Shown: positions 41,046 to 52,739 of the stretch, piece after piece
Layout: every line of letters starts with the position of its first letter
Position numbering within the stretch: the first letter of the stretch is position 1
Source of the DNA: Chiridota heheva
Taxonomy: Eukaryota > Echinodermata > Holothuroidea > Apodida > Chiridotidae
Length of the DNA: 64,000 bases
Reading direction: 5' to 3'
Assembly: GCA_020152595.1 (NCBI GenBank)
Contig: JAIGNY010002044.1
Coordinates: 520,001 to 584,000 of the forward strand
Translations under genes and position numbers: made by a program
Notes under the pieces: model-generated
Seen by the model: the letters and a program-made list of their open reading frames with translations, nothing else
Database searches by the model: none
Told to the model about the DNA's origin: nothing

Positions 41046-42919
41046 CAGACCAAGTTTTTCACAAATGTAAATCTATTCAGGGGCGGTAGATCCGGGGTCT
41101 GGGAGATTCAGTCCCCCTCCCCCCTTCCCTCTTCTCCAATAATTTGAGGTGAATATGTGATATCACGTTACCCGGCATATAGCCCCCCAATATTCTTATC
41201 ACGTGTCACCTGGCATCATTGCTCCTCCCCCCTCCAATGTCCTGTGAAATTTCTGTTTCTGAATAAGTAGACCTAATAACAAGTGGAAAATAAATATTAA
41301 TTTTCAAAATTAAAATTGGCAAAATTGGTAAATTACACCACTGTAGGGGCCAATGGGCTGCTATATAATTACCACATAACTTACGGCTGACAATTTATAT
41401 GGTCGGAGCGATCATGTCATCACGGGGATGGGTTGTGTTTAACCCTGTAGTGTCACAAATATATATGGGTCCTGTGGTGAGTACTTTGCAGTTTGGAACC
41501 TCTGCAAACATATCACATATCTAGATTTTTTCTCGGGGCCCGTGACCAGCTGGGTCAACCACAGGTGGTTGCGTCAGCGGGGCAGGAGGGATACAATTGC
41601 TCTATCGGAGACCTCTGTTTCTCGTTTGGAAAATTCTGTTTTAATCTTTCGGGGAGAGGTAGGGAAATGCTGCATGTTTAGGTGACCAATTTTATTCCCC
41701 TACTGTTGGGAAGGCTAAACCACCGTTCGGGCAAAACCTAACGCCACCCCTGGTTAACCCACCTTTACTTAATATCAACCAATTGTTGCGCCCTGTCAGT
41801 GCTGAATTTGAAACGCTGATGTAACCTGTACCAACATTTTTTTAAAGTGAAAGATATGAAGATAATGGCTGATCACATTTCAGAGACATGAAACATTTTT
41901 ACATCAGCGCCCGTGGAGGGGGAGGGGGAACTTCCATATGTGAGTTGCCTTTTTATATTTTCATGTGCAGGTATCAAAAAACCTCGAGCAGCTGGCAAAA
42001 ATTGCATATTTTTTTTTCAAAAATCAGAATTTTCGTATTGCAGGTATCAGGTAAGAATCACTTATTTTTCATACTGCAGGTATGAAAATCATAAACTGTC
42101 ATTCTGCAGTTACCAAAAAATATCTCATACTGCAGTCCAATTTTGAAATTCTGGGCGGCACATAGCTATGGAAGTGCCCCCTTCTTCTCCCCATCCCAGG
42201 CATCAGCAATGTTCGGTTTTTCCACATGTCAGAAAATCGAACATCTGAAAGCCACCGAAAATGTACGCATCACTGCCCTAACACTCCATACATACAGTGT
42301 ACAATTATACATACACTGTGCGTACAGTTTATTTCGAAATGGTTTAAGAAGGCACAGCGTGTACATTATTTAAGAAATATTGAGGTAGAGCGCTGCAAGT
42401 ATAGCAATGTCGTAGATGTCGGGGCACATTATTGGCATAAAATCTTCGTAGATTTGATAATGCGTAAAATTTTGTACGTTATTTTTTATATTTCGTTTTG
42501 AAAATCTCAAGTATCAATATGCAAAAGTTTTATGCAAATATGTGATGCATTACAGAGCAAGTATATTTCATGATATATGGACGTGAATCAGAGGCAAAAT
42601 ATTGTCTATTAACAGCCATTATACAGTCATAGTAGCCGCAACAGTTCATAAAACTTGGATAAACGTTGACCATTTTAACAGCTTTTTAAAAAATCTCAAG
42701 CAATAATTTGCATATTTTATGCAAATTGTGTGATATTACAGGGTGATCTTGGTATTTTCAATGATAAATCTTTTTTGTTTTTTAAATGTTTATCATATCT
42801 CCTCATAATTCTTTGAAGTGGTGTAGATCATGAGAAGGAACTGATGACGTTTTTGAGTCTATGCCATTGTTCTAGCAGGAATAGTCTTTCCCATAATTTC
42901 ACTGACTATAAAGGCCGTC
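41046..42919. other. no gene recognised
   Basis: Mostly unique-looking sequence. Between 41970 and 42140 the words TACTGCAGGTATGAAAA, TATTGCAGGTATCAGG and ATTCTGCAGTTACC recur, a decayed short tandem array. No splice-supported exon was found. Confidence 0.4.
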
Positions 42920-43264
42920 ACTGAACGCGGCGAGGCGAGCGATTTTAGATAATATTATAAGATTCTTTGACTTTTTGCTTACACACGATGAAGTTTACAA
43001 CTAAGGCTTTCTGATGATACTGGAAAATTAGAAATGCTGTTTTGATCAAACTGCGAAGAAATTCGTTTTAGTGGGGCGCGATTTTCTGTCGCGACGCGTA
43101 TTTCGCTTTAATGAGCGTAGAAAGGCCCTTTCAATCATTTTTCAGTTATCATCTGAATAGCCATGCCATAACGATCCTTCTCTGAAAACAAGAGGTTAAA
43201 ATGTTTCTTTTCCTTTATTCTATTCAATTTTGTTTAAAAAATCGCTCGCCGCGTCGTGTTCGAT
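42920..43264. mobile_element. compact MITE with CGAACGCGGCGAGG ends
   Basis: The left end is ACTGAACGCGGCGAGGCGAG then CGATTTT; the right end is AAAAAATCGCTCGCCGCGTC then GTGTTCG, an inverted pair of about 27 bases. The interior (GCGCGATTTTCTGTCGCGAC, GAGCGTAGAAAGG, AACGATCCTTCTCTGAAAAC) matches the reverse complement of 23830-24182. It has no minisatellite and no transposase, and represents the compact form of the family. Confidence 0.88.
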
Positions 43265-43924
43265 TAGGGGCAGTTTTGTTCATTTTCTCTAAAAGGCGAC
43301 GATGAATTTCAAAAAGCAGCGGCAAAATCTTTTGAATATCTATTTACTATTCGTCTCCCGAATTTCAAGTTATCCATTGAAATTTTGGACAATCCGGAGC
43401 GGAAATGAGAAACCCCATATGTTTAGTATGGGCTAGTCAAATGTGTAGGCTAATGCGATGACGTAACACATAAAAGTACTCAGTTTTTTGGGTTGCTCCC
43501 GAACTGTAAGAGTTGCGAAAGAAATTTAAAGAATTATAGGCCTGCAAAGATTTTGAGCCGTTCGCACAGTCTTACAACACAAATTTCGCATGAATTAAGA
43601 AGTGATCAAACTTTGATCAGCCGTAACGTGATTCGTCAAAAAAATCATGAATTGCTTCTTCAAAATGTCTAATCTACTCAGATTGCAATACTCTTTCAAC
43701 CAAAATAGAAAAATTACGTCATGTCCCTAAACTCCATACATGTGGGCATTGACGTTCTTCCACATTCTACTCCCAGCATCCCTCCCCAAAATGTATATTT
43801 ACTGACCGTTGTATCATCAGGGCCGCCGAGAAGGTCGCGGGCATGGGTGTGTAAAAGTGTGTGGGAAGGGGAGGGGGTGGGAGGAGAAGGGAGGTGGTAC
43901 GACATCTCTCATCGGGCACTTTTC
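43265..43924. other. no gene recognised
   Basis: A G-rich stretch is near 43860-43895. No exon-like block. Confidence 0.4.
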
Positions 43925-44165
43925 AAGTCATATGTCTCCATCCCAATAAGCAGATAAGTAGATTAAAAAAAGTGAGCCAAAACAACAAAGTAAAGTAAAA
44001 GGGGCACTTCATTTTTAAAAAGGGACACATTTCCAATGGGGACACATTCCTCCCGTACATTGGACTGACAAAAAGTCGCCAGTTTCCCACTAGTACAGGA
44101 GCACTTTTTTCATTTTTCGGAACAGAAGGGTGGCACGTTTCCCAGTGTCCCCCGGTTCTTACACC
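43925..44165 (-). repeat. interspersed repeat with GGGGCACTT words, copy 1
   Basis: AGTGAGCC(A)AAAACAACAAAGTA, AAAGGGGCACTT, TTTCCAATGGGGACA and GTGGCAC...CAGTGTCCCCC-like words recur in the same order at 62935-63165. The orientation assigned is arbitrary. Confidence 0.65.
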
Positions 44166-44744
44166 TATGATCGCGGGGCCCGGCGAACTAAAAATCACTC
44201 ATTACCTATTTCTGACAAGTTTCAATTTGTGACCATTTTCGCCATTGTCAAGCATGGACTTTCGTAAATTTTTTGGGCACCCCTATTTAAACGCACATTC
44301 CTTTTCTTATTTTCAACGGGACCCCGGGCCTCTCGGCGGAACTGGGTATTTTTTAATTTAATTTCCGCCATTTAACCAGATAATTGTTGATATTGACAGG
44401 TGTATAGCTACAAATTTAATTGAATGAATTTCGTTAGTTCGTAGTGGTTTGGTTACGCTGAAAACTGCTACAGGAGACACAATAACGGGTAAAAGAAGGT
44501 ACTGGGCTCATTATATGTGGAACTGAGCTTTGTAAATGCAAAAATACCAGCAAACACAAAAAGATTTTTTAAACATCATTAAATTGTTTGTTCTAATGTT
44601 TTCAAATATTTTTTTTGAAAACATTTTATTGATACTTTAAGTTTGAAAGAAGGAACATGGTGAAACATTTAAGGCAAGAAAAGAGGGTTTATTGAGACCA
44701 AGAACCTTAGAAGTTTCTTGTTGACACCATATGTGAGTTCTGGA

Positions 44745-44888
44745 AGTGCAAGGCCCCCCCCACACACACACATTTTCTACAAATTTGTAGCTCTGATAAA
44801 AAGCGTGTGATTTATGACCCCCCCCCCACACACACATTTTCTACACTTTTGTAGCTTTGATAAAAAAACGTGTGATTTATGAACCCCC
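44745..44888 (+). repeat. 70-bp direct duplication
   Basis: CCCCCCACACACACATTTTC followed by TACA..TTTGTAGCT.TGATAAAAA and CGTGTGATTTATGA occurs twice in tandem. Confidence 0.92.
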
Positions 44889-45366
44889 CTCCCCCTCCCC
44901 ACCTTCCAACCACTTTCGGTGAGCAAATTTTATTTTATGACTTTCCCAGCCCGTCCCCCAAGAAAAAAATCGCCATATGCTCATAATATAGCTCTAACCG
45001 AGCTCAGATATTTATCGTTCGGATAGTTCACAAAAGGAAACTTTCATATTGGGAAGAATGAACACTCTCAATACAGGGAGCTGTTACTTTGACTGCTCAG
45101 TATGTAATGATTTTTTATATCTTATATTCCCATATTATTTACATTCAGCTTTATAAATACGACTGTACTAAAGGCTATTTATTTATTTGACCTCAGTACA
45201 GTTCGACGAAACCAAACAAAATAAACATTAATAAGACAATCATCTAGTAAACGATTAGGGTGAATACCTCGTACTTCCGGGTGCTGAACCCAAGGTGAAA
45301 ACGACTCTTAAAACGAATATGCTAACATTTTGCTTGTGAGAATGACATGAACTATTGGAAATAAGG
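44889..45366. other. possible promoter/5' region of the candidate exon at 45367
   Basis: TTATAAATAC near 45151 could be a TATA-like word, and ACTTCCGGG near 45273 fits an ETS-type site. Neither is strong evidence by itself. No other feature was seen. Confidence 0.25.
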
Positions 45367-45478
45367 ATGAAAAGACGATTTTTATGGATACCGTGGAGTT
45401 TGGGGTTTGTATCGTGCTTGATTTGCCAAGGATTCGCAGCCCCTCTTCAGTCCGATACGAAGAGTATCGCAGAAAAAG
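45367..45478 (+). CDS. candidate first coding exon with signal peptide
   Basis: From the ATG at 45367 the frame encodes MKRRFLWIPWSLGFVSCLIC, then QGFAAPLQSDTKSIAEK, and reaches AAAAAG|GTAAAC, a usable donor in phase 1. A basic start, a hydrophobic core and a small-residue FAA-P cleavage region make a good secretory signal peptide. CpG dinucleotides are denser here than in the surrounding repeats. A first exon that holds a signal peptide and then splices is common for secreted proteins. I found no downstream exon in the window that continues it, so the gene, if real, has its next exon in the remaining 18 kb unrecognised or beyond. The frame continuing past the donor to 45669 is intronic in this view. 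Confidence 0.4.
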
Positions 45479-46529
45479 GTAAACAGGATTCACTGTGTAT
45501 TGAATTTGTACAGTCCGACTCTGTAGGCCTAGGCAGTACAAGTTATGTTTGTGTACAGTACAGTGTGCAGTATGCCCATATACATTCGGAATCGTACATC
45601 TACTCATGCCATGGCATATGTCTTACTCTTATTACAATTTTGTTTAGGGTTAGTGAAGTGCTTTTATGAGTGTTAGGCCTAGTAGACAAGTTGGCTTAAC
45701 AATAGAACTCCAAAACGTAAGACAAAGGGAGTGCTACAAGTACAAAGTCTAAACTTAATTTCTTTGTAACTATTACTGCTTGGAAAAATGATTGTCTTTG
45801 GTACTGTACCTACTGAAAATAGCTAGGCCTTAAGTTACATACTGTAATTCACCACGTGAACATAAACATATAACCTTTATTCCATTTAGGAACATAACAG
45901 TGACACTGACATCAGTTTTTTTTCTTAACCCTAAACAAATTGGCCATTTGCTTGTCACCTCGCTTGGTCTGTAATTGGATAGGAGGACAATTTTAAAATA
46001 TTTGTGTGTACTCTTTTAGTTATTAGGATTTTTATCAAAGCATTTTAGTATTTTGTTTATATGTAAAATTAGCATTAGTAAAGGCACTGCTTAAAAATTT
46101 GGCCTGCAATTTTGAAGCAACAAATTAACCACATGATTCCACAAGATTAACTTTGCATCATAACATTAAGGTATAAATAGTTTTATGCTCATAGTTCATT
46201 TCACCTTTCCCCAGCAGCAAAGACAAACAATGCCAGCATTGCTTACGGTTACTACTTCAATGCCAGCATTAATTATGGTTACTAAAGGATTGCCATTATA
46301 TTCACTTATGTGTCACTAAAATCACCATGTAACACCAGTGGGAGTAGTTATTATCTTGAAGGAGCCTTGGAGAAGTGAAACTATAGTTTTGTGGTTTGGG
46401 AAACAAATTAATATATAACTTTTTCTTTGATCGGCCCTGCTCCATTCAAAGAGCAGGTTAAGATGTTCCTGGTTTTAAGCAGATCCATTTCTAATAAGTG
46501 TACTCTAGATATTATAGGCCACACCATAG
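45479..46529. other. no gene recognised
   Basis: AT-rich. A short duplication TGCCAGCATT...GGTTACTA occurs at 46229-46285. If the exon at 45367 is real this is its first intron. Confidence 0.35.
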
Positions 46530-46700
46530 GGGTCATTAAGGTTAGGCTCCGTATGCAACACTGCCATTTCAATAGGAAATTATTCCTACAAAAATGCCCT
46601 GGCCTACCCGTACTTATGACTCCCGAAAATCATGAGATAAATTTCTTCCCCATCCGATTTTCCCTAAAATAAATCACTACCTACCTTCTAAATGTTGTTA
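46530..46700 (+). repeat. left inverted arm, first part
   Basis: Words CATAGGGGTCATTAA, GTTAGGCTC, GAAAATCATGAGATAAATT and AATGTTGTTATT are repeated in inverse orientation at 49785-49985. The arm is interrupted by the element at 46701-47541 and resumes at 47583. Confidence 0.8.
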
Positions 46701-47541
46701 TTACCTCAGCCAATGAAGTTGGACGGAGGTTATGTTTTCCCTGTGTTTGTTTGTTTGTCTATTTGTTTGTTTGTTTGTGTGTCATCAAGATATCTCAAGA
46801 ACTAATGATTGTATTTGGATTTAATTTGGTGTGTGGTTTTAATACTGCTTAAGGAACCAGTGATTACAATTTGAGACATATTGGAACAGAAGAAGGGTAC
46901 AAATGGAGGGCTTAGGGACATTTTAAGGTGAGTTTGTCTGTCATCAAGATATCTCCAGAACTGATGATTGGATTTTTATTGAATTTGGTGTGTGGTTTTG
47001 TTACTGTTTCATGAATAAGTTATTAACATTTGGGACTAATTGGAACAGGGAAGGGCAGAAATTGAGGGGTGGGGATGTTTCAGGATGATATGTCAAGACT
47101 AAGTTGTCAAGACTAAGATGAAACTTTCCAATAGATAGTGCTGAACAATGACTTTGCGCTCTGAATAAAGATCCAAACAATCAATTTTCTGCACCCAAAG
47201 AGACTTACATCAAGTGCTCTCTAGAATCAATGAAAATGAAACAGTTGGTTTCTGCCCTGAATGGAAAATGATGGAAAGTGAATCCTGGCTAAATAGAGCT
47301 CAAACAATGATGCTTTCCTTGAATAAAACTGAAAACAATGGTATGGCCTTAGAAGAAATCCAGTCAGTAGATAATCTTGAAGTCTTTAGATTTCAAATGT
47401 TCATTATAAATCAAAACTCGCGGATGAATATTGGTGGGCCTAGGATTTCTGAGGTAGATTATATCATGTATGGGGATCAAATGAACTCTAAAATTGTTTT
47501 AGGCATGTTGAAATTGCAACGGGTGGAGGTATGCGCTCTAG
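46701..47541 (+). mobile_element. interspersed element TTACCTC...GGAGGTATGCGC, copy 2, with open frame
   Basis: It begins TTACCTCAGCCAATGAAGTT then GGACGGAGGTTATG, and ends GGTGGAGGTATGCGCTC. It is inserted into the arm repeat, as shown by comparison with the uninterrupted inverse copy at 49694-49985. It is longer than copy 1 because a segment with ATCAAGATATCTC is duplicated (46785 and 46943). The frame at 47214-47567 includes ESWLNRAQTMM, LNKTENNGMALEEIQS and GPRISEVDYI, paralleling the copy 1 frame. Confidence 0.72.
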
Positions 47542-47582
47542 AAAGTGCTAATGTTCCAGTTTTCTAAGTTTTAAAACACTTC

Positions 47583-47675
47583 TTAAATTTTAAAACACTT
47601 TTTCACCTCTGTTGTTGGCAACGATCGCTTCGCAAATGGTGTAGGCTTGAAAAAACCTGTCGTTTGAGTGTTTAA
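47583..47675 (+). repeat. left inverted arm, second part
   Basis: ACTTTTTCACCTCT, CTTCGCAAATGGTGTAGG and CTTGAAAAAACCTGTCGTTT match, in inverse, 49694-49785. It abuts the 3' end of the minus-strand LINE. Confidence 0.8.
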
Positions 47676-47676
47676 C

Positions 47677-49690
47677 AGAACATAACATAACAAATTGACG
47701 AGCTAAGAAGGGTTAATCACCCCTTAAAAAGCCCAAACTAACACCACCATAATAACCACAAAAAAAATAATAATAAACGCCCAGGGTTAGCAAAGAACTT
47801 ATCAATGTTGACTTTGAAATTGTGAACAGAATTGGAGCTAACTACCTACTCAAGCAAACCATTCCACTCATTAGGAACTCTTTGCAAAAAGCTAAAATGC
47901 TGAATATCTATCCGTGGGAACTCTTTGGTCAACTTCAAACTGTTACCACGTGTCACATGAGGATTAGCTGAAACATGCAAGAAATAAGAGGAAGCCAAAG
48001 CATCCCTACCAGATAGGAACTTAAAAACCTGAATCATATGGCCACACACTCTTCTCAAGTCAAGCGTGGTTAAACCAGGAATTTACAAGAGAGATTCCTT
48101 ACTTCAGGAATAAGTCTAGTGGCTCTTCGCTGAGCCTGCTACAAAATGAACTGATCCTTCTCATAAAAGGGACTCCAAGCCTGCATAGCATACTCAGGGT
48201 GAGGCCTGACTAACTGCTTATACAAATTACGAACAAACAAGAAAACAAAAATTTCTTCCAATCAAACCAAGCATCCTATTTTTCCTTGCAGCTGCTAAAG
48301 CACACTGTTTAGAAGGCCTCAGATTGCTTCAGTAGTAATAACCATTTTCAAAATTGAATGACATCTGCCATGTTTGGGACTAAAAAACTAACTTATCCAG
48401 ATCAGTTTGCAAAAGTGAAGGATCCCTAACATCATCAACAACCCTGTACAGCTTAGTGTCATCAGCAAATTGACAAATCCTGGAGCCAAGGGAAACATCA
48501 ATATCATTAATAAAGATTAAGAAAAGAATCAGACCCATTACAGAACCATGAGGAACACCACTTGTAACCTTCTTCCATGGAGATACTTCACCATTAACAA
48601 CAACTTTTTGTGACCTGTCAACTAACCAAAAATACTGTATATCCAACTGGCACACTTTCTCTCCACACCAAGCACTCTTGTTTTCAAGATGAGCCTGCCC
48701 AATGGAACCTTATCAAATGCTTTTTGGAAATCTAAATAGATAATATCCATATTATGACCAGAATCAACTAGTTTAGTAACATCATTAAGAAACTCCTTAG
48801 GTAAGAACCCATGTTGGGACAAATTCATCAAACCATTAACCAGTAAATGATCTAGTACAACATCCTTAACAATGGACTCCATGACCTTGCACACAATACT
48901 AGTAAGTCTAACCGGCCCATTGTTACAAGGCAAACTGTGGTCACCCTTTTTAAAAATAGGAGAAGACAAACTGTGGTCACCTCTTTTAAAAATAAGAGTG
49001 ACATTAGCAATTATTTAATCACTAGGACCAAGACCAACATTAAAGCACTTTGAAAAGATAATTCCATTGACCAGTAAATGATCTAGTACAACATCCTTAA
49101 CTATGGATTCCATGACCTTGCACACAACACTAAGTAAGACTCACTGCCCTATTGTTACAACCAAATTATGATCACCCTTTTTAAGAATAGGAGTGATATT
49201 AGCAATCCTCCAATCTCTAGGAACAACACCCAACATCAAAGCACTTTGAAAAGATAATACTCATGGGGAACAGAAAGAACATCAGAAGACTCACATAAGA
49301 CAGCAGGATGTATACCATCTGGACCGGGTGCTTCATTCGAATTCAAACCCTTCAACTTCTTAGATACAACATCAACTAAAAAATCAACATTCTTTAATGG
49401 ATACTGGAGGTGCACACCAAGATAATTCACAACATCATCAGCAGGGGACTATTTAGTAAAAACAGACACAAATTAGTCATTCAAAACATCAGCCATATCC
49501 TTACTACTATTGATAGTAACACCATCATTACCCTGAAGGGGACCAACAAACTCCTTGGTTTTTTGCTTAAAATCCATTGGCACAAAATCCGTTGAACGGT
49601 CATTGTAACTTTTGATAGAAATGACAAATCAGTATTAAAAAACAACTGATTATCAATTCTAAACCATTTTCGGGTCAATCAACAGTCAAA
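47677..49690 (-). mobile_element. decayed non-LTR retrotransposon (LINE), reverse transcriptase
   Basis: Read on the minus strand, 49430-49236 carries LNSNEAPGPDGIHPAVL, the APGPDGI RT start. At 48969-48622 are SPIFKKGD, then GHNMDIIYLDFQKAFDKVP, the first catalytic Asp region. At 48655-48380 are VTSGVPHGSVMG (usual Gln replaced by His) and ICQFADDTKLY, the catalytic FADD. At 48058-47846 is the C-terminal region with RGNSLKLTKEFPR and VPNEWNGL. A TGTTATGTTATG-type tail lies near 47680-47695. Stops, frame changes and an internal duplication show it is dead. The arrangement fits the CR1/Jockey group; the clade is inferred from the motif wording only. Confidence 0.85.
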
Positions 49691-49693
49691 GCG

Positions 49694-49985
49694 GTTTTGC
49701 GCAACACTCAAACAACAGTTTTTTTCAAGCCCACACCATTTGCGAAGTGATCGTTAGCGATAAAAGAGGTGGAAAAGTGCTCCAAAGACTGGGGCAATAA
49801 CAACATTCAGGAGGTGGGTAATGATTTGTTTTATTGAATATCGGATGGGGAAGGAATTTATCTCATGATTTTCAGGAGTCATAACTACGGGTAGGCCGGG
49901 CATTTTTATAGGAATGAATTTCCTGTTGAAATGGCGGTATTGCATACAGAGCCTAACTTTAATGACCCCTATGGTTGCCATTTCA
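49694..49985 (-). repeat. right inverted arm (uninterrupted)
   Basis: It is the reverse-oriented counterpart of 46530-46700 plus 47583-47675 without the 840-bp insertion. It contains CATTTGCGAAGTGATCG, AATAACAACATTCAGG and TAATGACCCCTATGG. Confidence 0.8.
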
Positions 49986-50115
49986 AATGTGACCTATACA
50001 GAACTGTACTGTATGATAAGGTACGTAAGACTGAAGTATGTGGGAGTTCATTTAATTAATGTTGATGGAGTGCTATCGCCATAGTTATCAAGAATTAAAT
50101 CAGTGCACCAAACAA

Positions 50116-50465
50116 ATCCATCATGTTTTTCTTGCTTGCCCCCTGTACAACCTTCCCAGAGCTTCCCTCCCTCCCCACCACTCAATTGCTGAGTTCTTCC
50201 GGATAAAATTATCTCCTTCCTTCATCATGCTTCCCTCTACAACCATATTTAATTCTCCTCTTCCACCCCCTCTCTCTACTTTGTTTTTATTTCAACCATG
50301 CATCTCCTTTCTCGATCACAGCTATCTGACTTTTTGTTCTTGAATTCTCTCATTCTTCCCCTGTTTCCTTTCCTTCCTACCTCTAGAATGATCTGACCTC
50401 TCAGGCACAATTTGACCCTCCTGGTTGTGGTGCAGTTAAGCCCTCATCAAACAAACAAACCAATA
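50116..50465 (+). mobile_element. LINE 3' end, family 1, with remnant of ORF C-terminus
   Basis: It begins in the ORF end (HHVFLACPLYNLPRASLPPH) and runs through the C/T-rich 3' UTR to AATGATCTGACCTCTC, AGGCACAATTTGACCCTCC, GTGCAGTTAAGCCCTCATC and AAACAAACAAACC. Confidence 0.78.
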
Positions 50466-50689
50466 CTTTTAGGATGTTCATCAACCTGTTTAAATAAAAT
50501 AATTTTCTGCATTAAATTTGTCCCCTTAAATGCATTCAGATCTTCCATTGAATATATTAATGCAACCTTAAAATATCAGCTGATTAATGCTAACAATCAT
50601 TTTTAGGGTAATTCTGAATTTTCTGTATTTCTTATGGTGAATAAAAGATACATCTGGCAACAAATTGATGACATTAAGTACTGCTTCTG

Positions 50690-51480
50690 CAATATGGGTG
50701 GCCGTTTAGGCAAAAATTAAAAAGAAAGTAAGAAACATAAATATAAGAATGAAATAAACAAAAAAGTAACCAATAAAAAAAAGTATGTTATAAGAAAAAT
50801 ATAAATTGAATATGAAATAAATGAAAAGAATTCAGCACAAAAGAAATTAAGAACAATTATTAATAAAAACATAAACTAAAAATAAAATGATTGAAAATAA
50901 ACCAATAAAAAAAGATGTTATACAAAAATATAAATTGAATATGCAATAAATAAAAATAAATAAATACAAAAGATAATAAGAAAAATATCAACTAAAAATA
51001 AACCAAAAAGAAAAACAAATGAAAAATTTAGGTATATAGTATTAAGAAAACAACAAATTAGATATGAAATAAATAAAAAGAAAACAAAATCCAAGTAATA
51101 TACAAACAGAAAATATATCTCAAAATATAACTACATGTACTTATATATAAACATTAATATATCTAATAAAAATGCTTCTATAAGCAGTTTATCTTTAAAT
51201 TTGTCTTTAAATCTTTATCTTTAATCAATATGTCTTTAAATCAATGTATCTTTAAATCAATTTATCTATAAACAGAAATGTAAGTATAGTCTCAGCCTTT
51301 TATATATACAAACAGAATTATAAGTACAAAAAAATGTTAATGTAACATGTGTTGCGTACACTTGCAATCTGTTACCGATTGTACTTGGCAAAATTGAAGG
51401 AAAACATTTAAGCAGTTTAACTGCGCACCACAGATATTTTATATGCATATCGGTTTCGTTAACGTACAACTCGAACATTT
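50690..51480 (+). repeat. left arm of a 2.9-kb inverted repeat (A-rich)
   Basis: It starts CTGCAATATGGGTGGCCGTT and AGGCAAAAATTAAAAAGAAA, runs through A-rich AAATAAA/AAAAG sequence, and near its inner end has AAACAGAAATGTAAGTATAG and CCTTTTATATATACAAACAG. Each has an inverted counterpart in 52740-53545. The inner-most part (GCGCACCACAG near 51422) is only weakly matched. Confidence 0.75.
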
Positions 51481-51714
51481 ACATCAGGCTGCATCAGGAA
51501 GTAGGTATGGTAGGTACAGCTGTCTGAGCCACGGTATCGAAGGGTACTGGTACTGTTAGCAGGGGCACTCCATTCTATTGCCTTCCGACAAAAGTTCTGT
51601 TGCCCTTCTAATCAGGCTTACAGCCTCCACAAATATCGGGTTGGAATTTGTTTCCGTATCCTTTTTTTTCCACATGAGGTTCTTAAATAGCCAGACCAAG
51701 CGTGTCACGCTCAA

Positions 51715-52735
51715 TTGGGACATACTTTTTGTCAAATAAACCCACAGCAGTGATCTTGGTGTCATTTAAAAGAACTTGAATAGTTCTTTCAGAAAATATT
51801 ACTTTTTGATAGAGGTTGTGTCGAAATTTTTTTGTAAAAAATTGGAATGAAAAAGAGAGAAGTAAAAAAATGCACAAAATTTAAGGTAAAACCCTTTTTT
51901 CTTCAAAAGCTTCCTTGCCGTACTTCTAAACCTAGCTTTTGCTTGAAAAGCTGTGAAAGACTGTCAAAGACATCAAAGTATCCAGTTCCGGTCGAATTTT
52001 GACTGCCCCTACCATCTATATCTTTTTTGGCAAAATTTGTGCCAAATTTGATGATTTTTAGCCTTTTTGAGACCAAAATGTTGAAAAAAACGTAAGTTCT
52101 GATCGCAATACACCAACCGTATGCGAAATGTATCGTAAGAAAGGACAAGCCATGTACTTTCAATTCATATCAGAAAGAGCAAGTACCCTCTCTCTTATCA
52201 CATTTAATTTAGGTTATTATCAAGCATTTTCATTTCTAGTTCGACACTTTGGTCTAGTGGCAAATCTCAGCGCACAGCACGCGATGGCCCGAGTTCGATC
52301 TCGTACTGGACCACGTGGCGTTCCTTTTTCCGCTAGTAATTACAACGGTGAAATTTGTTTTGTTTATTTTCATTGTTTTTGCATGTTTTGCTTTAAGAAA
52401 GAAATTAGAATGGTATCAATGGAAAGAAAATCTCACAAACAATCTAAATATGTAAAAAAATCCTTAATTTTCATTATTCACAAGAAAAATACAAGCTCAA
52501 AAAAACTGGCCTAATTTGACCTAAAATGTGCAAATTTGCATAATTTTTGTTGATAATTTCTTTAATTTGATTTTCCTATTGAAAAGTTTTTGTCTTAACA
52601 TTTATAGAAAATAAACCTGTAGTGGTAGAAAATGAAAGGAAAGTTGTACAAATTAATTTCGAAGACAAAATTCAGATAATTTTTTTTTTCACGTTTTGAA
52701 CCCCTGGGTCTTTAGGGTTTTAAGTTGGCTTCAAG
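51715..52735 (+). repeat. 1-kb interspersed repeat with embedded tRNA-like segment, copy 2
   Basis: It is the partner of 15738-16745: CAGTGATCTTGGTGTCATTT near its start, the tRNA-like segment at 52251-52312, then AAATTTGCATAATTTTTG and a final T-rich stretch with GAACCCCTGGG. It occupies the loop of the inverted repeat at 50690-53545. Confidence 0.6.
52251..52312 (+). pseudogene. tRNA-like segment in the 1-kb repeat
   Basis: GGTCTAGTGGCAAATCTCAG begins and CTGGACC ends it, giving a near seven-base acceptor-like pairing (GGTC with GACC). An A-box-like TAGTGGC and B-box-like GAGTTCGATCTC are present, and CGAG/CTCG form a T stem. At about 62 nt it is shorter than a true tRNA and lacks a proper anticodon arm, so it is a tRNA-derived relic. 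Confidence 0.55.
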
Positions 52736-52739
52736 CGGA

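Noticed and set aside
52251..52312. Possible functional tRNA gene.
   Set aside because: It is about 62 nt, lacks a proper anticodon arm, and belongs to a repeat whose other copy has a diverged version; better described as tRNA-derived relic.
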